Positions 1 to 5,824 of a stretch of 5,993 nucleotides of DNA are shown piece by piece. The DNA is taken from the NCBI GenBank assembly GCA_013816685.1, contig JACDDX010000112.1, positions 1 through 5,993 of the forward strand, given 5' to 3'. This DNA is from Gemmatimonadales bacterium (GTDB taxonomy: Bacteria; Gemmatimonadota; Gemmatimonadetes; Gemmatimonadales; GWC2-71-9). Below the pieces are notes generated by a model, which had not been told where the DNA came from, did no database searches, and worked only from the letters and a program-made list of their open reading frames with translations. The translations under genes were made by a program, and so were the position numbers. Each line of letters starts with the position of its first letter. Within the stretch, counting starts at the first letter, position 1.

Positions 1-858
1 CGGCACGGCTGCGAGGTGCGGGTCCTCGACAAGGCGGCGATCACCGCCGAGGGAATGGGCGCGCTGCTGTCGGTGGCGCAGGGAAGTGCGGAAGAGCCGC
101 GGTTCATCGCGCTCGAGTACAAAGGTGCGGATGGGCCGCCGGTGGTGCTCATCGGCAAAGGCGTGACGTTCGATACCGGCGGCATCTCGATCAAGCCGGC
201 GCAGAACATGGAAGACATGAAGTACGACATGTCGGGTGCGGCCGCGGTGCTCGGCACCTTCGAAATGCTCGGACGGCTGAAGCCCAGGGTGCATGTGGTG
301 GGCCTCATCCCATCGACCGAGAACATGCCCTCGGGGACGGCGGTCAAGCCCGGCGACGTCGTGAAGAGCCACCTGGGCAAGACGATCGAGATCATCAACA
401 CCGACGCCGAGGGACGACTGATCCTCTGCGACGCGCTGTCGTATGCGCGACGGTACGAACCGGCGTGCGTGCTCGACATCGCGACGCTCACCGGGGCAGT
501 GGTGGTGGCGCTGGGCCATACGGCTGCGGGCGTCATGGGGAGCGATGACGCGCTGGTTGAGGCAGTGCGCCGTGCGGGGGACGAGTCCGGCGAGCGGGTC
601 TGGCCGCTGCCGCTCTGGGATGAATATCGCGACCTCATGAAGTCGGACATCGCCGACGTGAAGAATGCCGGCGGCCGACCCGCGGGGAGCATCTCGGCGG
701 GGTGGTTTCTGCGCGAGTTCGTCGACGGCTTCCCGTGGGCACACCTCGATATCGCCGGCACAGCCTACACCGAACGGGACGAGCCGGGGCGGGTGAAGGG
801 CCCGACGGGCATCGGCGTCCGGCTCTTCAGCGAGTTTCTGCTGGCGCGGCAGGCGTGA
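1..858 (+). CDS. pepA: Leucyl aminopeptidase (M17 family), 3' part
   Basis: This is the C-terminal catalytic part of a cytosolic leucyl aminopeptidase, a two-metal (Zn/Mn) enzyme that removes N-terminal residues from peptides and serves in peptide turnover. The reading frame is open to the window edge, so the gene starts upstream; 285 residues are visible of a family that is usually about 480-500, and the N-terminal domain is outside. The M17 signature NTDAEGRL lies at 397-420. All expected active-site residues are present with the E. coli PepA spacing: the metal-ligand Lys in GKGVTFDTGG (157-159), Asp (172-174), Asp (226-228), and Asp and Glu of NTDAEGRL, plus the catalytic Lys (193-195) and the Arg of NTDAEGRL. 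The C-terminal block with AGWFLREFV and GPTGIGVRL is typical. An internal GTG at 16 is not the start, because the family sequence continues upstream of it. The stop overlaps the next gene's GTG. Identification is firm; the symbol follows the family. Confidence 0.96.
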   Translation, partial: RHGCEVRVLDKAAITAEGMGALLSVAQGSAEEPRFIALEYKGADGPPVVLIGKGVTFDTGGISIKPAQNMEDMKYDMSGAAAVLGTFEMLGRLKPRVHVVGLIPSTENMPSGTAVKPGDVVKSHLGKTIEIINTDAEGRLILCDALSYARRYEPACVLDIATLTGAVVVALGHTAAGVMGSDDALVEAVRRAGDESGERVWPLPLWDEYRDLMKSDIADVKNAGGRPAGSISAGWFLREFVDGFPWAHLDIAGTAYTERDEPGRVKGPTGIGVRLFSEFLLARQA

Positions 859-2687
859 TCCTCGCCGGCGCCGGCCGGCGAATCGCCGCCGGTCTGGGGC
901 TGCTCACCGGAATCTGGGCGCTGGCACCCGCGCCGGTCCGGGCCCAGGTCGTCGACGACACCATTCCAGCCGATTCGGTCCGCGATACCACCGACTACAC
1001 CGCCCGCTTCCTGCAGGAGCGGGAGCGCGCGACGGTGCGGACGCCGGTACTGCCGCGGCTCTCCGAATCCGGCCCGCACGTGCCGTCCTCCCGCATCGTC
1101 TTCACCCGAGATTCCATCGAGTGGGGCAACGCCGTGACCGTCGGCGACCTGCTTCAGCACGTGCCCGGCGTCTATCTCTGGCGCGGCGGCTGGTTCGGGC
1201 GGCCGGAGCCGGTGAGCTATCAGGGGCGCGGAACGTCGTCGGCGGAGTATCTGGTGGACGGGATCCCGTGGGTCGCTGCGGGAGCGGACTCCCTGTCGGT
1301 CGATCCGGGCCTCTTCTCCACCAGCTTCCTCGACCGCATCGAAGTCGAGCGCGGTCCCGGTCGCATCCGCGTGTTTCTCTACACTCGCCGCCATGACCGG
1401 CTCGCGCCGCGCTCCCGAATCGGGATCGCGCGCGGGGATCAGGATTTCGCCCGCTACGAAGGCTCGCTGGAGCGCCGCTCACGGTCCGGTCTCGGCGTCG
1501 TGCTCGCCGCCGACTACCTCAGCGCGCCGACCGCGACCGGCACCAGCAGCTCCTATCGCAACACCCAGGTCTGGGCCCAGGGCAGCTATCTCCCGTCCGA
1601 GCGCTTCGGCATCCAGTATCAACTCCTCCGCTCCCGGCCGGACCGGCGCCCGTACGCCACGCTCGACCGGACCACCGGCCTCACCGACACGATTGGCCTG
1701 GGGTACAAGGCGACCCGCACCGACGCGCAGTTCCGCATCCATGTGGGTCCGCAGCTCGACGGGCCCGGGCGCTCGCTCGACCTGATCTACGCCCGGACTG
1801 CCTGGGACGGCTCCGGCATCGATCAGCAGATCAATCAACTCGGCGGACAGCTGCGGTATCGCGCGGGGACCTTCGGCGCTGGTGCGTCGGCCTTCTACCG
1901 CACGCGCTGGACGGCGCTCGACGTCCGCGGGAATGCGGGGTGGACGCCGTCGGCGGCGATCTCGTTCAACGGAGAAGCGGTGCTTCAGCATCACCGCGGA
2001 GGGCGAACGAGCCGCTACGTCTCCGCGAGTGCCGGCCTCGCGCCGGTTCCGGGTGTCGCACTCACCGGCACGGCGCGGCTGGGGCGCGACGTGGCGGCGC
2101 CGTCGATCCTGACTGACAGCGCCCAGGAAATCCGCGACTACGAGCTCGCGGCCGGGTGGAGTCGAAGCCGGCTGGGCCTTCGTCTGGCCTACGCGCGAAC
2201 GTCCACTTTCCAGCCGTACTCGTTCCCCGAGTTTCCGCGGGTGGCGGCGCTGGCCACCGCACCCCGGACGACATGGCTCACCGCCTCTGCCCGCGTCGCG
2301 CCGCTCCGGTGGCTGAGCCTCGACGGCTGGTACAGCGATCCCCGGGGGACGCTCACGCCGGACGGGCTGCCGCCGACGCACTCGCTCGTGGCGGCCACGC
2401 TCCGCTCGAAGTTCCTCCGGCAATTTCGCAGCGGCATCTTCGACCTGGAGCTGCGGCTGGCCATGGAAAGCTGGGGCACCGGTATCATCGGGCGCGACAT
2501 CGACGGCGCCCCGATCCGGCTCAAGGGCGCCACCTTTCTGCGAACTCTGATCCAGTTCCAGCTGCAGGACTTCATCGTCTTCTGGGATCGCACCAATCTC
2601 ACCGGCAGCGATCTGACCTACGTTCCCGGCTTCGATCTGTTGTCTTACGGCAGCACCTTCGGCGTGCGCTGGCAGTTCCTCAACTAG
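855..2687 (+). CDS. Compact TonB-dependent-receptor-type outer-membrane protein with plug domain
   Basis: Predicted 610-residue outer-membrane protein, probably a gated beta-barrel for uptake of an unknown ligand. The GTG start at 855 is chosen because it gives a clean Sec signal peptide: Arg-Arg at residues 8-9, a hydrophobic core at 10-24, and a VRA|Q cleavage site after residue 30. The frame is open further upstream to 702, but that part lies inside pepA. A linker of about 60 residues precedes a plug-like domain at roughly 80-170, seen in TVGDLLQHVPGVYLW (from 95), VSYQGRG (from 120), EYLVDGIPW, and EVERGPG (from 163). The rest, about 425 residues, has the alternating aromatic/polar pattern of barrel strands and ends in FGVRWQFLN, with an aromatic two residues before the end. 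The plug lacks the usual LYG..A.GGVINI segment after RGPG, and no clear TonB box is seen. No Shine-Dalgarno of good spacing precedes the start, so translation may be coupled to pepA through GTGA. Substrate cannot be told from sequence; it may be a non-transporting relative. Confidence 0.85.
   Translation: MILAGAGRRIAAGLGLLTGIWALAPAPVRAQVVDDTIPADSVRDTTDYTARFLQERERATVRTPVLPRLSESGPHVPSSRIVFTRDSIEWGNAVTVGDLLQHVPGVYLWRGGWFGRPEPVSYQGRGTSSAEYLVDGIPWVAAGADSLSVDPGLFSTSFLDRIEVERGPGRIRVFLYTRRHDRLAPRSRIGIARGDQDFARYEGSLERRSRSGLGVVLAADYLSAPTATGTSSSYRNTQVWAQGSYLPSERFGIQYQLLRSRPDRRPYATLDRTTGLTDTIGLGYKATRTDAQFRIHVGPQLDGPGRSLDLIYARTAWDGSGIDQQINQLGGQLRYRAGTFGAGASAFYRTRWTALDVRGNAGWTPSAAISFNGEAVLQHHRGGRTSRYVSASAGLAPVPGVALTGTARLGRDVAAPSILTDSAQEIRDYELAAGWSRSRLGLRLAYARTSTFQPYSFPEFPRVAALATAPRTTWLTASARVAPLRWLSLDGWYSDPRGTLTPDGLPPTHSLVAATLRSKFLRQFRSGIFDLELRLAMESWGTGIIGRDIDGAPIRLKGATFLRTLIQFQLQDFIVFWDRTNLTGSDLTYVPGFDLLSYGSTFGVRWQFLN
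862..881 (+). other. GC-rich hairpin at the start of the receptor gene
   Basis: An 8-bp perfect stem, TCGCCGGC at 862-869 pairing with GCCGGCGA at 874-881, encloses the 4-base loop GCCG. It also contains a 12-bp palindrome at 864-875. It begins 4 nt after the pepA stop and lies in codons 3-9 of the receptor gene. No T-run follows, so it is not a standard intrinsic terminator. It could slow translation of the receptor or protect the pepA mRNA end, or simply result from Gly/Ala/Arg codons in GC-rich DNA. Confidence 0.4.
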
Positions 2688-2712
2688 GTAAGCCCCGCGC
2701 CGCAAATCAGCG

Positions 2713-2722
2713 GATTGCAATC
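2713..2722. repeat. 10-bp perfect palindrome GATTGCAATC
   Basis: The gap between the receptor gene and yicC holds the perfect palindrome GATTGCAATC, an AT-rich patch in otherwise GC-rich DNA. It could be a short dyad operator, but there is only one copy and no mapped promoter beside it. Chance occurrence is possible. Confidence 0.3.
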
Positions 2723-2775
2723 GGATACGAGGCGGAAAGGACGTTGTCCGAGAACCAGGTTCGGAGCTCTTGGTG

Positions 2776-2789
2776 CCGTCAGCTGACGG
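2776..2789. repeat. 14-bp perfect palindrome upstream of yicC
   Basis: CCGTCAGCTGACGG is a perfect 14-bp dyad in the 170-nt gap, 68 nt before the yicC start. As RNA it would form a 5-bp stem (2776-2780 with 2785-2789) closed by the loop AGCT, and a weaker outer pairing of GAGC at 2764-2767 with GCTC at 2790-2793 is possible across an 8-nt bulge. No T-run follows closely, so it does not look like a terminator. A regulator binding site is the more attractive reading, but this is inference from symmetry alone. Confidence 0.45.
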
Positions 2790-2848
2790 GCTCTCAGGGC
2801 TGGTTTTCGAGGGCCCGCCCGGGTACGTTTCGCGCCTTTCCCGACTGC

Positions 2849-2852
2849 GGAG
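2849..2852 (+). promoter_or_regulatory. Shine-Dalgarno of yicC (decides GTG start)
   Basis: GGAG at 2849-2852 stands 5 nt before GTG 2858 but 17 nt before the alternative in-frame ATG at 2870. The spacing favours the GTG, which also gives the usual family N-terminus reading M-L-N-S-M-T-G-F-G. Confidence 0.75.
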
Positions 2853-2857
2853 CTGGC

Positions 2858-3733
2858 GTGCTCAACAGCATGACGGGATTCGGGGCGGCGGAGGGTGCGG
2901 TGGCCGGCGGCAGGCTTCGCGTCGAGATCCGGACCGTCAACCACCGCTTTTTCAATCTCGCGGCCAAGTTGCCGCACGACCTGTCCGGCCTGGAAGGCGA
3001 TCTGCGCGAGCGGCTGCGGCGGGATTTCGACCGCGGCCACCTCGCGGTGCAGGCGCGCTGGACCGAGTCGCCCGAGCGTCCTTCGGCGCTCGCGGTGGAC
3101 CACGAGCGGGCCCGTGCCGTGGCCGCCGTACTGCGTGACCTGCAACAGTCGCTCGGACTGGGCGGCGACGTCTCGCTCGAGCTCGTGGCTCGGCAGCCCG
3201 AGGTGCTGACCTGGAGCGCCGAGGCCGCGACCGAGGTCGGGTGGGCCGCAGTGGAGCCCGTCGTCGGACAGGCCGCCAGTGAGTGCCGTGCCATGCGGGC
3301 GCGCGAAGGCGAGGCGCTCGTCGCGGAGCTCGGGCACCGGCTCGACCTGCTGGAGACCGCGGTGCAGGCCATCGCCCGGCGAGCTCCGGAGCGGCTGGTG
3401 CGGGAGCGCGATCGACTCCGCGCCGCCGTGACGGAGATGCTCGACGGCCGCCCGCTGGACGACGCGCGGCTGGCCCAGGAGCTCGCGTTCATGGCCGACA
3501 AGCTCGACATCACGGAAGAGCTGGTCCGCTTCCGGGCTCACGCCGCCGCCGCGCGCCAGGCCCTCTCTGGCGACAGACCGGCCGGCAAGCAGCTCGGCTT
3601 CCTCGCGCAGGAGCTCGGCCGCGAGGTGAACACGATGGGCGCCAAGGCGAACGACGCGGAGATCGCGCAACAGGTCATCGCCATGAAGGGCGATCTGGAG
3701 AAGTTCCGGGAACAGCTCGAGAATCTGGAGTGA
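2858..3733 (+). CDS. yicC: YicC/YloC family endoribonuclease
   Basis: A 291-residue protein of the YicC/YloC family. E. coli YicC has been described as an endoribonuclease that takes part in turnover of small RNAs such as RyhB; the function here is inferred from family membership. The N-terminal domain (about 1-150) opens with LNSMTGFG and contains VEIRTVNHRFF, with the conserved N-H-R, followed by the LPHDLSGLEGDLRERL stretch. The C-terminal DUF1732-type domain (about 201-291) has RLAQELAFMADKLDITEELVR and ends with QELGREVNTMGAKANDAEI and a charged helix, all hallmark blocks with the acidic and basic residues kept. The middle, about 150-200, is a likely helical coiled region rich in Arg, Glu and Leu. 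Length matches the family's usual 285-295. The GTG start is supported by GGAG five bases upstream. It is the first gene of the cluster, and its stop overlaps the gmk ATG by one base (TGATG), so gmk translation is probably coupled. Nothing looks broken. Confidence 0.95.
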   Translation: MLNSMTGFGAAEGAVAGGRLRVEIRTVNHRFFNLAAKLPHDLSGLEGDLRERLRRDFDRGHLAVQARWTESPERPSALAVDHERARAVAAVLRDLQQSLGLGGDVSLELVARQPEVLTWSAEAATEVGWAAVEPVVGQAASECRAMRAREGEALVAELGHRLDLLETAVQAIARRAPERLVRERDRLRAAVTEMLDGRPLDDARLAQELAFMADKLDITEELVRFRAHAAAARQALSGDRPAGKQLGFLAQELGREVNTMGAKANDAEIAQQVIAMKGDLEKFREQLENLE

Positions 3734-4374
3734 TGCCGTTCCTCCTGGTGCTCTCGTCCCCGTCGGGCGGCGGCAAGACCACCATCGCGAAGATGCTCCT
3801 CCAGGCGCGGGACGATCTGGGGTACTCCGTCTCCGCGACGACCCGGCGGATCCGCCCCGGTGAGCAGGACGGCCGGGACTACCACTTCCTGAGCCGGAAC
3901 GAGTTTACCCGCCGGCAGCGGGCGGGCGAGTTTCTCGAGTGGGCGACATATGGCGGCGAGTTGTACGGGACGCTCCGAAGCGAGATCGACGCCGTGCTCG
4001 CGAGCGGCCGCAGCGCGGTGCTCGACATCGATGTCCAGGGCGCGCGGCAGATCCGCACCACCTTTCCGAACTCGCTCCACCTGTTCGTGCTGCCGCCCTC
4101 GGCCAAGGTGCTGGTGCAGCGCTTGCGGGGGCGGAAGACGGAGGCGCCCGAGGTGCTGCGCGAGCGGATTGCGCGCGCGGCCGATGAGCTGGCGGTCGTG
4201 GCCGAGTACGATTTCGCAATTCTGAACGAGGAACTGGCTGTCGCGGTCTCGCAGGTCGCCGCGATCCTGGAAGCCGAAGCACGGCGCGTGTCGCGCCAGG
4301 AGACGCTGCCCGAGTTCATCGATCAGCTTCGCTCCGACGTCGCCGACGCCGCGTCCCGGCTGGCGCGACGCTGA
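3733..4374 (+). CDS. gmk: Guanylate kinase
   Basis: A 213-residue guanylate kinase, which phosphorylates GMP to GDP with ATP in the cytosol and is essential for GTP, dGTP and (p)ppGpp supply. The P-loop is SPSGGGKTT at residues 9-17, with serine where many relatives have glycine, a variant also known in other bacterial GMKs. The GMP-binding region holds TTRRIRPGEQDGRDYHF at 36-52 and EFLEWATYGGELYGT at 66-80, with the Arg, Glu and Tyr residues that hold the guanine and phosphate. VLDIDVQGARQIR at 96-108 carries the conserved Asp-x-Asp-x-Gln-Gly. The lid and late arginines lie near RLRGRKTEAPEVLRERI at about 130-146. Length is normal for the family (about 205). The ATG is the A of the yicC TGA; GGAG lies only 2 nt upstream, so reinitiation after yicC is likely. 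The frame is open further upstream, but that part lies in yicC and is not family sequence. Confidence 0.97.
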   Translation: MPFLLVLSSPSGGGKTTIAKMLLQARDDLGYSVSATTRRIRPGEQDGRDYHFLSRNEFTRRQRAGEFLEWATYGGELYGTLRSEIDAVLASGRSAVLDIDVQGARQIRTTFPNSLHLFVLPPSAKVLVQRLRGRKTEAPEVLRERIARAADELAVVAEYDFAILNEELAVAVSQVAAILEAEARRVSRQETLPEFIDQLRSDVADAASRLARR

Positions 4375-4389
4375 CTGTTTACCCTGACG

Positions 4390-4414
4390 CCCGGCTCCGC
4401 GCCGGGGGAGCTCC
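4390..4414 (+). promoter_or_regulatory. Hairpin(s) overlapping the rpoZ ribosome-binding site
   Basis: The 41-nt gap before rpoZ contains a 6-bp all-GC stem, CCCGGC at 4390-4395 with GCCGGG at 4401-4406, loop TCCGC. It covers the first three G of the strong Shine-Dalgarno GGGGGAG (4404-4410), which sits 5 nt before the ATG. An exclusive alternative pairs GCTCC (4394-4398) with GGAGC (4407-4411), and GGAGCTCC (4407-4414) is itself palindromic. Either fold could hide the site and lower omega synthesis relative to its neighbours. This is inference from base pairing; no U-run follows, so a terminator is unlikely. Confidence 0.4.
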
Positions 4415-4415
4415 A

Positions 4416-4628
4416 ATGCGCATTACGACTCCGCACGAAGTGGCGAAGCAGGCCGGCAACAAGTACCTCGGCGTGCTGGTCGCCGCGAAGTTCGCGCGTT
4501 TCCTCAACGACTTTCCTCGCGATCCGGGCGCGCCCACCGGCGAGAAGTTGACCACCAAGGCGCTGCAGGTCCTGGTGGACGGCGAACTCGACTACAAGCT
4601 CGTACGCCGGCGTCGGTCAGAGGCATGA
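4416..4628 (+). CDS. rpoZ: RNA polymerase omega subunit
   Basis: A 70-residue small subunit of RNA polymerase. Omega wraps the C-terminal end of the beta' subunit, helps assembly and, in E. coli, forms part of a ppGpp site. The recognisable blocks are NKYLGVLVAAKFARFLND (residues 15-32), equivalent to the conserved N-R/K-Y-x-x-V-L-V-A-A-K-x-A-R helix, and KLTTKALQVLVDGELDYKLV (44-63), equivalent to the family's T-x-A-L-x-x-L-x-x-G-x-x-x-Y segment. The tail is short and basic (RRRRSEA). It is shorter than E. coli omega (91 residues) but within the range seen elsewhere. The start is supported by the strong GGGGGAG at 4404-4410. It follows gmk by 41 nt, a pairing seen in many bacteria, and its TGA overlaps the coaBC ATG as ATGA. 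Small size makes the call less certain than its neighbours, but motif and position agree. Confidence 0.9.
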   Translation: MRITTPHEVAKQAGNKYLGVLVAAKFARFLNDFPRDPGAPTGEKLTTKALQVLVDGELDYKLVRRRRSEA

Positions 4629-5824
4629 CCGTGTGGTCCGGCCGGCGCGTCGTTCTCGGCGTGTCGGGCGGAATCGCTTCCTACAAGGCGTGCCTGCTCG
4701 CGCGCCGGCTGACCGAGGCCGGCGCCGCCGTCGATGTCGTGATGACCCATGGTGCCGGTGAGTTCGTCCGGCCGCTCACCTTTGCCGCTCTCACCAATCG
4801 TCCGGTTCAGACCTCGCTGTGGGCGCCGGATGCCGCTCTGGCCCACGTGCGGCTCGGCCAGGAGGCCGATCTCATCGTCGTCGCGCCCGCGACGGCGCAT
4901 CTCATCGCCCGCATGGCGCAGGGTCTCGCCGACGACTTTCTCACCTCGCTCCTCCTCGCCAGCACCGCCCCCGTGCTCGTTGCGCCGGCCATGAACGACG
5001 TCATGTTCGATCACGCGCAAACGGCCGCGAATCTCGCGACGTTGCGTTCGCGCGGCACCGTCGTCGTGGGCCCCGACACGGGCGCGCTTGCCGAAGGCCC
5101 GGCCGACCGACCGGGCCGGATGAGTGAGCCCGAGGCGATCCTCGCGCACGCCGCACGGCTGATCGGCGGGCGGGGGCCGCTCGGCGGTCGCCGAGTCATC
5201 GTGACGGCGGGGCCGACCCGCGAATCGATCGATCCGGTCCGCGTCGTCACCAACCGATCCAGTGGAAAGATGGGGTTCCGGATCGCAGAGGCCGCGTGGG
5301 AGCGGGGCGCCGACGTGGTGCTGGTGTCGGGACCGGTGTCGCTGCCCGACCCGATCGGCGTCCGCGTGCGCCGCGTCGAATCGACTGCCGACATGGAACG
5401 CGCGCTGCGGGACGAACTGCCCTCAGCCGACCTGCTGGTGATGGCCGCGGCCCCGTCCGACTTCCGACCCCGTGCGGCGGCCACGCTGAAAGTGGCCCGC
5501 AGCCAAGGCGCGCTGAATGTCGAGCTTGAGCCGACCGCCGACATCCTGAGCGCGACGCGCGCGTGCCGGAAGCCGGGCTCGGTCACCGTCGGATTTGCGC
5601 TGGAGACCGGCGACGCGATCGTCAAGGCGAGGGCCAAGCTGACCGGCAAGGATCTCGATCTCATCGTCATCAACGACGCACTCGAGCCCGGCGCCGGCTT
5701 CGAGCACGACACCAATCAGGTCACGCTGCTCGCCAGGGACGGGACCGCGGAAAGGCTGCCGCTCCTGTCCAAGCGTGAAGTCGCCGACGCGATCCTCAGC
5801 GCGATGGAGGCGCGATTTGGCTGA
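4625..5824 (+). CDS. coaBC: Bifunctional phosphopantothenoylcysteine decarboxylase / phosphopantothenate-cysteine ligase
   Basis: A 399-residue CoaBC (Dfp), which makes 4'-phosphopantetheine for coenzyme A: CoaB joins cysteine to 4'-phosphopantothenate and the FMN-dependent CoaC domain decarboxylates the product. CoaC spans about 1-180: GVSGGIASYKA (12-22) binds FMN, His74 (in LAHVRLG) matches E. coli His75, and PAMNDVM holds Asn124 matching Asn125. The position of catalytic Cys158 is Glu157 here (GALAEGPADRPGRM, 153-166), an odd change. CoaB spans about 185-399 and looks intact: VTAGPTRESIDPVR, Arg206, Asn210 in TNRSSGKMG, Ala275, Asp279 and Lys289 are all in place relative to E. coli, followed by LDLIVINDALEPGAGF and a final SKREVADAIL. 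The ATG overlaps the rpoZ stop by 4 nt. AGAGG at 4619-4623 is only 1 nt from it but 7 nt from an in-frame GTG at 4631, which could be the true start and would shorten the protein by two residues. Length is near the usual 400. Confidence 0.95.
   Translation: MTVWSGRRVVLGVSGGIASYKACLLARRLTEAGAAVDVVMTHGAGEFVRPLTFAALTNRPVQTSLWAPDAALAHVRLGQEADLIVVAPATAHLIARMAQGLADDFLTSLLLASTAPVLVAPAMNDVMFDHAQTAANLATLRSRGTVVVGPDTGALAEGPADRPGRMSEPEAILAHAARLIGGRGPLGGRRVIVTAGPTRESIDPVRVVTNRSSGKMGFRIAEAAWERGADVVLVSGPVSLPDPIGVRVRRVESTADMERALRDELPSADLLVMAAAPSDFRPRAAATLKVARSQGALNVELEPTADILSATRACRKPGSVTVGFALETGDAIVKARAKLTGKDLDLIVINDALEPGAGFEHDTNQVTLLARDGTAERLPLLSKREVADAILSAMEARFG
5806..5810 (+). promoter_or_regulatory. Shine-Dalgarno for the TTG-started gene at 5817
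   Basis: GGAGG at 5806-5810 lies inside the last codons of coaBC, 6 nt before TTG 5817. It is the best-spaced ribosome site in the window and is the main support for the rare TTG start. Confidence 0.65.

Noticed and set aside
702..854. Upstream extension of the receptor reading frame into pepA
   Set aside because: The extension lies inside the conserved pepA end, reads as Arg-rich nonsense, and would bury the signal peptide; GTG 855 is the sensible start.
1479..2720. 413-codon open frame on the - strand opposite the receptor gene
   Set aside because: It is a GC-driven shadow: composition is Arg/Pro/Ala/Gly-rich with no recognisable domain, and the + strand frame has a signal peptide and plug motifs.
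2688..2810. Intrinsic terminator after the receptor gene
   Set aside because: The palindromes in the gap are not followed by a run of T at the right distance; the TTTT at 2804-2807 is 14 nt past the 14-bp dyad.
2801..2829. Possible promoter: TGGTTT and TACGTT 17 nt apart upstream of yicC
   Set aside because: The match to a -35/-10 consensus is poor, and TTGCAA at 2715 has no matching -10 either. Not enough to annotate.
2156..2857. Upstream extension of the yicC frame through the receptor gene
   Set aside because: It is open only because of high GC. Family sequence begins at GTG 2858, which has its own Shine-Dalgarno.
2684..3670. 328-codon open frame on the - strand opposite yicC
   Set aside because: The + strand carries clear YicC family sequence; the antisense product has no motif and an Arg/Leu/Gly-biased composition typical of high-GC shadows.
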